Source: an uncultured Clostridia bacterium (lineage in GTDB: Bacteria; Bacillota; Clostridia; Christensenellales; UBA1242). From it: DNA of 12,352 nt. The stretch is taken from the NCBI GenBank assembly GCA_947089305.1, contig CAMUJQ010000029.1, forward strand, positions 1 through 12,352, written 5' to 3'. Below the pieces are notes generated by a model that made no database searches, was not told the origin of the DNA, and was given only the letters and a program-made list of their open reading frames with translations. Of this stretch, positions 1 through 7,256 are shown one piece after another. Position 1 is the first letter of the stretch. Every line of letters starts with the position of its first letter. Position numbers and translations under genes: made by a program.

Positions 1-3000
1 ATTCTTGCAACTTCAGCATCAATAACATCAACTTCACTACCCTTAACTTGTTTTAAGTTTCCAGGATTATGCATTGCATTTTTAATTGCTTCAACATCTG
101 TCATTTGAATCATTCGTTTAATTGCAGAATCAGAATAACCTAAATCTTTTAAACGCTTTTTAATTTCTTTAAGTTGTGTTGCTTCACTAACCTTTGTAGC
201 ATATTCTTCTCTAGCGAGTTTTATTGCAGTTTCGTTATCAACAGAACCATTTGTTTCAGCTGCGGCTACAGTTATAGGCATTGTGTAAAGTGAATCGAGA
301 AGTTCTCTATTTCCCCATTGAATAATTGAGTGTCCGTCTTTTGCTTTCTTCTCAGTTCTTTCAACATATTTTTTAATAGATTTAAATCTTTTCTCTAATT
401 CTTTACGACGTTCTTCTAAACTTCCAATTAAATTAGTTCTTTTTGCAGATTCTACATCAGATGCAATTAATTCTTTAATGTTTTTTAAAGCTTTTTTACG
501 TTCTAATGCTTCTTTATCAACTTCTTTTTTTTGTTTTTTAGGTTGAACTTTTTCTTCTTCATTCACAACTTCTTCTTGAGCATCTTCATCATCTAGTTGA
601 GGTTGTTCATTATCAAGTTTTTTTCTACCGCTTACTTCTTGAGTTGGCTTTTGAGCTTGTTCATCGTCTTTTTTTGCCCCTGTTGTTTCAGCTTTTTGTT
701 TTTTTGGTTTTGGTTCAATAATAACTTCTTCTGCTAATTTTTCTTTAACTACGTAATTAAGTTCGCCACCTCTTTCCATAGCAAGTTCAACTGAAGATTT
801 TATTTTAGGACTACTTTTACGTTCTTCTTCATAAGCTTTTTGTTGTGCTTCATATTCTTCTTGTTCTCTTGCCTTACGTTCTTCTTCAGCTTTAGCTTCA
901 GCTTCTTCTCTAAGCCTTCTTTCCTTAGCAATTTCTTTTTCTCTTTTTTCAGCTAATTCTCTTTGTAGTTTTTCTTCATTTTCTTTTCTAATTCTAGCTA
1001 ATTCTTCTTGCGCACGAGCACTTTGATTTTCAAGATTTGCTAATCTATTTTTAATATTATTAATTACATCATAATGATTATCTGTGCGATTGTTATCATG
1101 AGTTTCCTCGCTTTCAACAACTGGTTGTTCGTGAGATATTTCTTGTGCTGGTTGTTCGCTTGCCCCTCTTCCTCTATTTAATCTAAGTATCTCTGTTTGA
1201 GTTTGAGAGTTAGAAGTTGTTACAGGCTTATTATATTCACTCCAAGTTTTACCTTTGTCGCGACTTACAACTACATTTCCATCTTTATCCAAAGAAATTT
1301 CAATATCTATTATATCATCATTATTAGATAATGCATCAATAATCTTTAAAAATTCTTTTTTATTTGGATGTCTTCCAACTGTACCAAATTGCTTATATGC
1401 TTTTTCCGCTCTTGTTCTAACACCTGTCACTTCATCTAAAAGAAGATCCCCAATAGATGCACTATAAATTGTTGTTTCATCAATTTCATCAGCTTTGCCA
1501 AGATCAACTAAAACATCATCTCTAATTTCATCTACTACTAAATCTGCTATATTTGGAACAAGTCTTACAGCAGCTTGCATAGTGCTATCTTCAAGTAATA
1601 TTTCTTTAATAACTTGTCTGATTTTATCAGTAGGAGTATCACTATCTCCCACAATTATTTCAGATTGTGCTTGTATTGCATCTCTAGAAATAACATCTTC
1701 ACGAGGCATGTTTGTCATAAATTGTTCTCTAGCTAATTCTTCACTACGAATTCTTCCGTTAATAATTGGAGGTTGTGTATTTTCAATTGTTTCACTAGCA
1801 GTTTGTTCAGGAGTTTCTTTTTGATATTTTTCAAAACCATATCTATCTGCAGTTGAACCAATTTCTCTCATTAATTTTTCTCTAGCTAATTCTTCACTGC
1901 GGATTCTTCCGTTTATAATTGGAGGTTGTGTATTTTCAATTGTTTCACTAGCAGTTTGCTCAGGAGTTTCTTTTTGATATTTTTCAAAACCATATCTATC
2001 TGCAGTTGAACCAATTTCTCTCATTAATTTTTCTCTAGCTAATTCTTCACTACGGATTCTTCCGTTTATAATTGGAGGTTGTTCATCCATGCTTTGTGAA
2101 GTTGTATTTAAAACTTGTGTTTCATCTCTATTAACATTAACTGTGCCATCTAAGTTTAATCCGCGTTCTCTAGCTATTTCCTCACTGCGCACTCTTCCAT
2201 TTATAATAGGTGGTTGAGTTTCATCACTTGCAGTTTCAGCACTTTGTGCCATAGTTGCATTAGTTCTAGCTATATTATCTGTTTCACCATTACGCATAAA
2301 TGGTGGAATTCCTGATCTATCTGTATCTGGTTGTTCATTAGTTCGGTAATAATCGCCATTAATTATAGGATTTGCATCAACGGGATTTTGTTGTGCTGCA
2401 ATACCTTGTCTTTGTTTTTGAACTTTTGAAACTAACTCTTGCCATTTTCTATCTAAAGTTTCTTTTGTGTAACGCAAATTATTATGTTCATCAACATAAA
2501 CTTCATCTTGCATTTGACTATTTATCACTTTATTATTCTCCCCAGATTTTCCCACTTTAGGTTGTGTTTGCTTTGGTTGTGGCGCACTAGGTTGCGCATT
2601 TGTATGTGGATGTAATTCTGGTGGAACAAGTCCATCATTATTATCATTTACAGAAGTTTCAGAACTTGAAGGTTCATTTCCACGTTCAACTTCTGTTTGC
2701 TCCATTCTTGGTTCTTCTTGCTCAACGTTGGCTATTGGACTTGGAATGTCAATAGCTTCATCTGGATCTTGATCCTGTTGTGTTCCAATACCATAATAAA
2801 TATGAGGATAAATTTCTTTTTGTCCTTCTCTTCTAGTTGCGTTGTTATTAACTAATGCGGCGAAGCCTTGTCCATCAACAACTATTTTATTTCCATCTTT
2901 ATCTTCAATAGTTTTTATGCCGTATGCTTCTTCGTTATTAACCACAAATTGATATAAGCCAGGAATTTGACGAGTGTCTTCTTCCTCTACAGCATAGTTA

Positions 3001-5408
3001 GTAATAAATTTAGAAACTTTGCCTATTTTTTTATCACTTACCTTTCCAGTTTCATCACAAATTTCAGAAGGTTGAATTCTAAAAGGCGTATCTCCAATTT
3101 GAACATCAAATACAGTTTCTCCACCAACTATTCCATCGCTATGATGTTCTAGTAAAGCACTAATAACATCTCCAGCTAAACCTTTTTGATCAATATGATA
3201 AGCGCTTCTAATTTTACCTTTACTATCCTTAACATAAACTTCAACTGGTTCATCTAGGAATTTAAGCTCACTATAATGTCTTAATCCTGTAATAACAGAT
3301 TTTTTTAATGCTTTATTAATATCTGCTTTTAAATCTTGATTAACAGGTTCAACACTATATGCTTTTAAAAAGCTTTGAGGATACCCAATAAAATTGCTAG
3401 AAATAACATTATTATTTGATTCACTTACAACAAATCCTGCATTATTAACAACTCTTTTTAAAAGACCACCTAATTTTTTAATAGGATTTTTAGTGTTTTG
3501 AGAATTCATTTTAATTATATTATTTTGGAAACGAGAAGTTGTAATACTTTTAACAGGGCAAGTAAGTTTTTTCTTTACGGCCTTTCCTTCTTCTCTACGA
3601 GCTTGCTTATCTTGAGACTCTTTTGTAGGAACGGCAAACATCTTTTTACCAGATACAAATTCTTTAATTTTTGAAGCGGCAACACCAACAGTTAATAACC
3701 CACCAGCTCCAGCAATTCCAATGGCTGCACCTAAACTAAGGCCTCCTGTCATAACAGCAGTGATCCCAGCTGCAATAGCAGTTGCACCAACTGTTAAAGC
3801 AAGCATTGCTCCAGCCCCAATTTTCTTGAATACTCTTCTAATACCAGGTAACCATGCATCACTTGCTTTATATTTTTGAAATTCTGGCAAATGACGTCCG
3901 GCAGTTTTATCTAATTGTTTTTCAGTTTTTATTTCTTTTAATTTATAATTTTTAGTAATTGCAAATTGTGGATGTTCTAAGTTCTTTTTGCCACTAACCA
4001 CATCAATATCTAAGCCTTTTTGAATATCTCTAACAGTAATGCCTGTTCCTGCTCCATTATTTAAACCATCAACAATTGCAGCTAAGTTATTATTACTAAT
4101 ATGAGTATTTACAGTTTTTCTAGAAAGCCCAACTCTTTTACATATCGCATAAGCTAAAGCTTTTTGTTTTCTAGTTAAACTACCTTTACTTTTGTTAATT
4201 AATGCATCAACAACCCAATTTGCAGTTATAAACTCATTTTTAAGTTCTGGTCCAATTTCTTCATTTCTTTGCTCAAGTGCATATCTTTCAAGGGTTTGAG
4301 TTTGGCTTTTTCCAATTATAATATCACTTTCTTTAGGAATTTCACTAGTATATTTAACATCTTTTTTTCTATCAAAAGTTGGAACATAATTTTTATCTAA
4401 TCCCATTCTCTTACGCAAAGCAAGTAATTGATACTTGTCTAACCCTAAGCCTTCAACATCAGCAATGATTTTAGCTGCGCGAGCTTTCATAGTGCGACCA
4501 AAATCTGGTTCTTTAACTTCTCTAGCAGCAATTAATGCTTCTATAACTTTATAAGCATCTGAGTTTTTATCTGTTTCAGTTAAAATGCTAGCAAAGTTTT
4601 GATATTCGCTTGAATTTCTAAGTAGATATTTGTTTCTTAACAATTCAACAAGCGAATTAACTTCTTTATTTGCTTTCAATGGAGCTAAATATCCGTCCAC
4701 AAAATCACTAAATTCCTCTAAAGAATCAGATGCTAATAATTCTTCAGCTCCTAAATATTTAATTTGACGTTTATATTTTGCTAACTTTTCTTTTGCTTCT
4801 GCGATAGTCTTAGCATCTCCAACAAATTCTAACTTTCCAGTTTCTTCATTTACTTTTGTGCATTGTCTTAAATGTTCTTGACTTCTTAAAATTAAATAAA
4901 CATTGCTTAAGGTGTAAGCAATATTATTAGGTAAATTTAAAGAATCAATTTGTCTAAGATCTAATTTGTTTAAAAACTCTTGTTGAAATCTATTTGGCTC
5001 TGTGCAAATTACACGACGTAAAATGTCAGGATACATACGACTTGATCTTGTAGGAAGTTTATTAAAAATTTCTGCTTTAGCATCTTCTGAAATTTCAGCA
5101 TTTTTTAACAATTTTACTTCTCTCATACTCTTAATAATGCCATAAACTTTACGTCTTCCAATTGCTCTTCTAATATGTTCAAAGGTAGAACCTACAACAG
5201 CATCAACTGCTCCATAAATAAGCGCAGGATTAACAAATAAAGGAAGTACAATATTTGATGCTGCAGCAGAAAAGGCTGAAGTTCTAGCAACATTGTAAAC
5301 ATAGCCTAAAAATCCACCTGTTACAGTTGGATATAAAACTGTGCCTATTTTACTAACCTTTTTACCGCGATATTTTTTCTTTTTATCTTCTTTGCTAATA
5401 TCATTCAT
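1..5408 (-). CDS. Giant protein of unknown function, C-terminus beyond the window
   Basis: The frame opens at ATG 5408 and stays open for 1802 codons to the window edge; the stop is not seen. A GAGGT ribosome site at 5416-5420 (7-base gap) and a promoter further upstream support the start. I do not recognise a family. Visible layout: a lysine-rich N-terminus without a cleavable signal; hydrophobic stretches at about residues 21-41 and 45-73; a helical, charged part to about 500, with a weak helix-turn-helix-like stretch near 405-445; an Ala/Gly-rich hydrophobic pair at about 531-578; a mixed alpha/beta-like part to about 870; a Gln/Pro/Glu/Asn-rich low-complexity part; repeats built on PPIINGR at 1066, 1111, 1162 and 1213; an Asp-box-like motif at 1382-1389; a strong Glu/Arg/Lys/Ala coiled coil at about 1450-1530; and a Lys/Gln/Glu-rich tail. 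A membrane-attached scaffold or cytoskeleton-like role is conceivable but only inferred from composition. No frameshift is seen. Confidence 0.9.
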   Translation of the reverse strand, partial: MNDISKEDKKKKYRGKKVSKIGTVLYPTVTGGFLGYVYNVARTSAFSAAASNIVLPLFVNPALIYGAVDAVVGSTFEHIRRAIGRRKVYGIIKSMREVKLLKNAEISEDAKAEIFNKLPTRSSRMYPDILRRVICTEPNRFQQEFLNKLDLRQIDSLNLPNNIAYTLSNVYLILRSQEHLRQCTKVNEETGKLEFVGDAKTIAEAKEKLAKYKRQIKYLGAEELLASDSLEEFSDFVDGYLAPLKANKEVNSLVELLRNKYLLRNSSEYQNFASILTETDKNSDAYKVIEALIAAREVKEPDFGRTMKARAAKIIADVEGLGLDKYQLLALRKRMGLDKNYVPTFDRKKDVKYTSEIPKESDIIIGKSQTQTLERYALEQRNEEIGPELKNEFITANWVVDALINKSKGSLTRKQKALAYAICKRVGLSRKTVNTHISNNNLAAIVDGLNNGAGTGITVRDIQKGLDIDVVSGKKNLEHPQFAITKNYKLKEIKTEKQLDKTAGRHLPEFQKYKASDAWLPGIRRVFKKIGAGAMLALTVGATAIAAGITAVMTGGLSLGAAIGIAGAGGLLTVGVAASKIKEFVSGKKMFAVPTKESQDKQARREEGKAVKKKLTCPVKSITTSRFQNNIIKMNSQNTKNPIKKLGGLLKRVVNNAGFVVSESNNNVISSNFIGYPQSFLKAYSVEPVNQDLKADINKALKKSVITGLRHYSELKFLDEPVEVYVKDSKGKIRSAYHIDQKGLAGDVISALLEHHSDGIVGGETVFDVQIGDTPFRIQPSEICDETGKVSDKKIGKVSKFITNYAVEEEDTRQIPGLYQFVVNNEEAYGIKTIEDKDGNKIVVDGQGFAALVNNNATRREGQKEIYPHIYYGIGTQQDQDPDEAIDIPSPIANVEQEEPRMEQTEVERGNEPSSSETSVNDNNDGLVPPELHPHTNAQPSAPQPKQTQPKVGKSGENNKVINSQMQDEVYVDEHNNLRYTKETLDRKWQELVSKVQKQRQGIAAQQNPVDANPIINGDYYRTNEQPDTDRSGIPPFMRNGETDNIARTNATMAQSAETASDETQPPIINGRVRSEEIARERGLNLDGTVNVNRDETQVLNTTSQSMDEQPPIINGRIRSEELAREKLMREIGSTADRYGFEKYQKETPEQTASETIENTQPPIINGRIRSEELAREKLMREIGSTADRYGFEKYQKETPEQTASETIENTQPPIINGRIRSEELAREQFMTNMPREDVISRDAIQAQSEIIVGDSDTPTDKIRQVIKEILLEDSTMQAAVRLVPNIADLVVDEIRDDVLVDLGKADEIDETTIYSASIGDLLLDEVTGVRTRAEKAYKQFGTVGRHPNKKEFLKIIDALSNNDDIIDIEISLDKDGNVVVSRDKGKTWSEYNKPVTTSNSQTQTEILRLNRGRGASEQPAQEISHEQPVVESEETHDNNRTDNHYDVINNIKNRLANLENQSARAQEELARIRKENEEKLQRELAEKREKEIAKERRLREEAEAKAEEERKAREQEEYEAQQKAYEEERKSSPKIKSSVELAMERGGELNYVVKEKLAEEVIIEPKPKKQKAETTGAKKDDEQAQKPTQEVSGRKKLDNEQPQLDDEDAQEEVVNEEEKVQPKKQKKEVDKEALERKKALKNIKELIASDVESAKRTNLIGSLEERRKELEKRFKSIKKYVERTEKKAKDGHSIIQWGNRELLDSLYTMPITVAAAETNGSVDNETAIKLAREEYATKVSEATQLKEIKKRLKDLGYSDSAIKRMIQMTDVEAIKNAMHNPGNLKQVKGSEVDVIDAEVAR
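1726..2081 (-). repeat. In-frame 153-bp tandem repeat inside the giant gene
   Basis: Two consecutive 153-base units (1726-1878 and 1879-2031) are followed by a third copy of the first roughly 50 bases (2032-2081). Each unit encodes 51 residues. The two full units differ at only four bases by my comparison, all silent (ATT/ATC, CGT/CGC, ATT/ATA, GAA/GAG). A diverged copy of the core lies at about 2167-2213, and a remnant (NPIING) begins at residue 1013, near 2372. The unit core in the protein is PPIINGR-I-R-S-E-E-L-A-R-E. The array probably grew by recent unequal recombination or slippage inside the gene. Confidence 0.92.
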
Positions 5409-5457
5409 ATAATTTACCTCGTAAATTTATTTTGTAGACATTTTTTGTTGTTACCTT

Positions 5458-5486
5458 ATTTTACCACTCTTATAGCAATTTGTCAA
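5458..5486 (-). promoter_or_regulatory. Sigma-A-type promoter of the giant gene
   Basis: On the minus strand there is a perfect TTGACA -35 box (5481-5486), a 17-base spacer (5464-5480) and a TAAAAT -10 box (5458-5463; one mismatch to TATAAT). Transcription would start near 5451, giving a leader of about 43 bases that contains the GAGGT ribosome site at 5416-5420. This near-consensus promoter suggests the giant gene is well expressed under the housekeeping sigma factor. Confidence 0.82.
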
Positions 5487-5524
5487 TAGGGGGTTTAATT
5501 TTTTTTGTTCACATATATCAAAAT

Positions 5525-5551
5525 AATATTAAAAAATTTATTTTTAATATT
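5525..5551. repeat. Perfect AT-only inverted repeat between divergent genes
   Basis: AATATTAAAAA (5525-5535) is the exact reverse complement of TTTTTAATATT (5541-5551), with a 5-base loop ATTTA. It lies between the promoter of the giant gene and the mazF start. A stem of A-T pairs only would be a weak RNA hairpin, so a protein-binding palindrome or chance in AT-rich DNA are both possible. It is not a convincing terminator. Confidence 0.45.
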
Positions 5552-5561
5552 TTACCCATAA

Positions 5562-5587
5562 ATATGCACAAATATGAATATATGCAC
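5562..5587 (+). promoter_or_regulatory. Direct repeat ATATGCAC upstream of mazF
   Basis: ATATGCAC occurs at 5562-5569 and again at 5580-5587, an 18-base offset (just under two helical turns), about 35 to 60 bases before the mazF start. An AT-rich -10-like stretch (CATAATATATAG, 5588-5599) follows directly, but I see no convincing -35 box at the proper distance. The repeat could be an operator for control of mazF; this is inferred from position only. Confidence 0.3.
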
Positions 5588-5599
5588 CATAATATATAG

Positions 5600-5620
5600 T
5601 GTTTTTCACTGTTAAAAACA
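5600..5620 (+). promoter_or_regulatory. Small inverted repeat abutting the mazF start codon
   Basis: TGTTTTT (5600-5606) pairs with AAAAACA (5614-5620) around a 7-base loop, ending one base before the ATG at 5622. It occupies the place where a ribosome binding site should be, and no AGGAGG-like sequence is present there. It could lower translation of the toxin or bind a regulator. The stem has only one G-C pair per arm, so an RNA structure would be weak. Confidence 0.3.
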
Positions 5621-5621
5621 A

Positions 5622-5963
5622 ATGCTTGAAATAAAAAAAGGTGACATTTTTTACGCAGATTTTTCTGGTGCTATTGGAAGCGAACAAACAGGCCTTAGGC
5701 CTTGCATAATAATTAGTAATAATACAGGAAATAAATTTAGTCCATGTGTGGTAGTGGCTATGGTTACAAGTAAACTTGATAAGCCCAAACTTCCAACCCA
5801 TGTCATGCTCCCCGCTGACTATGGCTTAAGTGCAAAAAGCATTATCTTATGTGAACAATTGCGCACAATAGATAAACAAAGACTGAAAAACTATTTAGGC
5901 ACTCTTCCAAAAAATAAAATGCTTGAAGTTAACGCTGCATTAAAAATTAGTCTTGATATATAA
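5622..5963 (+). CDS. mazF: MazF/PemK-family endoribonuclease toxin
   Basis: The 113-residue product is a full-length MazF-type toxin, a ribosome-independent ribonuclease that cuts mRNA at short specific sequences and halts growth. It closely resembles the Bacillus NdoA/EndoA type: KKGDIFYADF at the N-terminus, the GSEQTGLRP loop with Arg26, the SPCVVVAMVTS strand with Thr49, LPTHV, and EQLRTIDKQRL near the C-terminus. Arg26 and Thr49 correspond to the catalytic Arg/Thr pair of that family. Such toxins are normally encoded directly after an antitoxin (MazE/NdoAI), but the 213 bases upstream hold no frame large enough for one, only an 11-codon one. The start lacks a ribosome site, although the N-terminus aligns with the family from this ATG, so weak or leaderless translation is likely. 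It converges on acpS and shares its terminator. Family assignment is secure; activity and the identity of its antitoxin are not. Confidence 0.93.
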   Translation: MLEIKKGDIFYADFSGAIGSEQTGLRPCIIISNNTGNKFSPCVVVAMVTSKLDKPKLPTHVMLPADYGLSAKSIILCEQLRTIDKQRLKNYLGTLPKNKMLEVNAALKISLDI

Positions 5964-5965
5964 AA

Positions 5966-5994
5966 AAAAGCACAGCGATATGCACTGTGCTTTT
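5966..5994. terminator. Bidirectional hairpin terminator between mazF and acpS
   Basis: AAAAGCACAG (5966-5975) pairs perfectly with CTGTGCTTTT (5985-5994) across a 9-base loop. Read on the minus strand, the G-C core is followed by eight T residues, a strong intrinsic terminator for the rnf-acpS operon. Read on the plus strand it is followed by four T residues, which also ends mazF transcripts. The acpS stop codon (5993-5995) overlaps the outer stem. Confidence 0.88.
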
Positions 5995-6346
5995 ATATAA
6001 TTAAACAAATTGCGCTTGCATTGTCTCCATCATGTGTAATGCTCAAAGAAATATGATTAATATTAAATTTAGTTAATATTTCTTTTTGCAATTCAATTTC
6101 AGGTGCTCCATTTTTATTATGAACTATTTCAATAGCATTTAACTCAATACCATTTAATACTCCAATTTGTAAAGCCTTGAGAAAAGCTTCCTTTGCGGCA
6201 AATAAGCCTGCCAAACTTTCAATAGGATTTTTTCTAGACTTTACATAATCAACTTCTTTTTTAGTAAAATTAAGTTTTAAAAAGTTTTGATTATCTATTA
6301 AACAATCAAAGCGTGAAATTAAAACTAAATCAATTCCTACTCTCAC
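5993..6346 (-). CDS. acpS: Holo-[acyl-carrier-protein] synthase (4'-phosphopantetheinyl transferase)
   Basis: This 117-residue enzyme moves the 4'-phosphopantetheine arm from coenzyme A to a serine of apo-ACP, activating it for fatty acid synthesis in the cytoplasm. Length is typical of the AcpS type, which acts as a trimer. Visible family marks are VGIDLV at the N-terminus with Asp6, FTKKE near residue 27, the core FAAKEAFLKAL with Lys52 and Glu53, and SLSITHDGDNASA close to the end. Asp6 and Glu53 fit the magnesium-binding pair of the family. The start is GTG 6346, chosen because AGGAG lies 10 bases before it and because VGIDLV belongs at the very N-terminus. The gene overlaps the end of the rnfA-rnfB fusion by 17 bases, so translation is probably coupled. 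It is the last gene of the Rnf operon, with no obvious biochemical link to Rnf. Confidence 0.95.
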   Translation of the reverse strand: MRVGIDLVLISRFDCLIDNQNFLKLNFTKKEVDYVKSRKNPIESLAGLFAAKEAFLKALQIGVLNGIELNAIEIVHNKNGAPEIELQKEILTKFNINHISLSITHDGDNASAICLII

Positions 6347-7256
6347 GCTTTTGTTTCTCCTTTAAATATTCTTCAAGCGCAGTTGTTCCTTTGGCTTTTA
6401 AAATTTTGCAATCAGCCACACCAACTTCACCTTTCAATAGCCTTTTTGCAAATTCTCTACAACTAGGATTTCCACATGCTCCACAATTGACATTTGGTAA
6501 GTGATTTAATAACTCTTCAGCTTCATCATCAATTGAATTCTTCTTGTTTTTATCAATAAGTTTATTAGAAAGATATATTATAAGCGAACACACTAACATT
6601 ATAGCAAGAAGAATTAAGCCTGCATACAAAATTGTGATTGGTTTAGCAACAGTTTCACTAACAACTAGTTTATCTGTTGAAGGAGTTTTTATCATACCTT
6701 TAAAAACATCAAAAGCCATAGCAATTAAACCTGCAAGCACCAAAACTATAGGAAGGCCCTTAGAAATTGCTGGTTCTTCTTTTTGATTAATGCTTTCCCT
6801 AATGGAAGCAAGCAAACAAATTGCAAGCATAAATCCAAGTGCATAACAAATTGACTTAAGTAGCGCTATTCCAAAATTAACTTCAGGAACAACAAGTTCA
6901 ATAACGCCTAAAATAACACAGTTAGTTGTAATTAATGGCAAATAAATTCCTAAAACTTCATATAATTTTGGCGCAAATCTTTTAATGAATAAATCAACAC
7001 ATTGAACAAAAGTTGCAACAATTATAATGAATGCAATTGTGCTTAAATAAGTGATTTTTAATGGAACTAAAACAAAATTAAATACAATGTAATTTATAAT
7101 AGTTGAACATGTTAAAACAAATAATACAGCTAAACTAAGTTTAAAACTTGTTGATACTTTTTTACTAACTCCAACATAAGGACATAATCCATAACTTTGA
7201 CTAAGAACAATGTTATTAGTAATTATTGCAGAGAGCATTATCATAATAATTTCCAT
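6330..7256 (-). CDS. Fused RnfA-RnfB subunit of the Rnf complex, RnfB part lacking the ferredoxin domain
   Basis: Residues 1-190 are a complete RnfA, a six-helix membrane subunit: NNIVLSQSYGLCP with Cys25, ALGIYLPLITTNC-like text with Cys113, and a SIRE-type motif followed by KGLPI near residue 167. Cys25 and Cys113 fit the pair that, with two from RnfE, holds the iron centre inside the membrane in known Rnf and Na+-NQR structures. A short linker (191-204) leads into one more membrane helix (about 206-229) and the RnfB-type Fe-S domain: LPNVNCGACGNPSC...C, with Cys258, 261, 266 and 283 (C-x2-C-x4-C-x16-C). The protein then ends after 25 mostly charged residues. Ordinary RnfB continues with ferredoxin-type 4Fe-4S motifs that receive electrons from ferredoxin; these are absent, and acpS overlaps the end, so no lost frame follows. 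The start at ATG 7256 overlaps the rnfE stop by one base and has a good GGGAGG ribosome site. Confidence 0.95.
   Translation of the reverse strand: MEIIMIMLSAIITNNIVLSQSYGLCPYVGVSKKVSTSFKLSLAVLFVLTCSTIINYIVFNFVLVPLKITYLSTIAFIIIVATFVQCVDLFIKRFAPKLYEVLGIYLPLITTNCVILGVIELVVPEVNFGIALLKSICYALGFMLAICLLASIRESINQKEEPAISKGLPIVLVLAGLIAMAFDVFKGMIKTPSTDKLVVSETVAKPITILYAGLILLAIMLVCSLIIYLSNKLIDKNKKNSIDDEAEELLNHLPNVNCGACGNPSCREFAKRLLKGEVGVADCKILKAKGTTALEEYLKEKQKRESRN
6347..6361 (-). promoter_or_regulatory. Ribosome binding site that fixes the GTG start of acpS
   Basis: On the minus strand AAAGGAGA is centred at 6357-6361, followed by a 10-base gap to GTG 6346. It lies inside the last codons of the rnfA-rnfB gene, which explains the overlapping arrangement. 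Confidence 0.75.

Noticed and set aside
1495..1824. Open frame of 109 codons on the plus strand, and a similar one at 1255-1467
   Set aside because: Antisense to the giant gene; Ser/Ile-rich products that result from reading its opposite strand.
1726..2220. Regularly spaced repeats considered as a CRISPR array
   Set aside because: The whole 153-base unit is repeated, there are no unique spacers, and the repeats are in-frame coding sequence.
3675..3818. Ala/Gly-rich hydrophobic stretch of the giant protein considered as a phage tape-measure or holin-like feature
   Set aside because: No other phage genes are nearby, and the rest of the protein lacks tape-measure-like repeats; it remains an unassigned hydrophobic hairpin.
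5544..5801. Open frame of 85 codons on the minus strand opposite the mazF start, considered as an antitoxin
   Set aside because: It overlaps the mazF coding strand in antisense, has no DNA-binding or MazE-like features and no ribosome site.
6330..7256. Truncated RnfB considered as a frameshift or pseudogene
   Set aside because: The reading frame ends at a clean stop, a strong ribosome site and intact acpS follow at once, and no ferredoxin-type cysteine motif appears in the other frames downstream.
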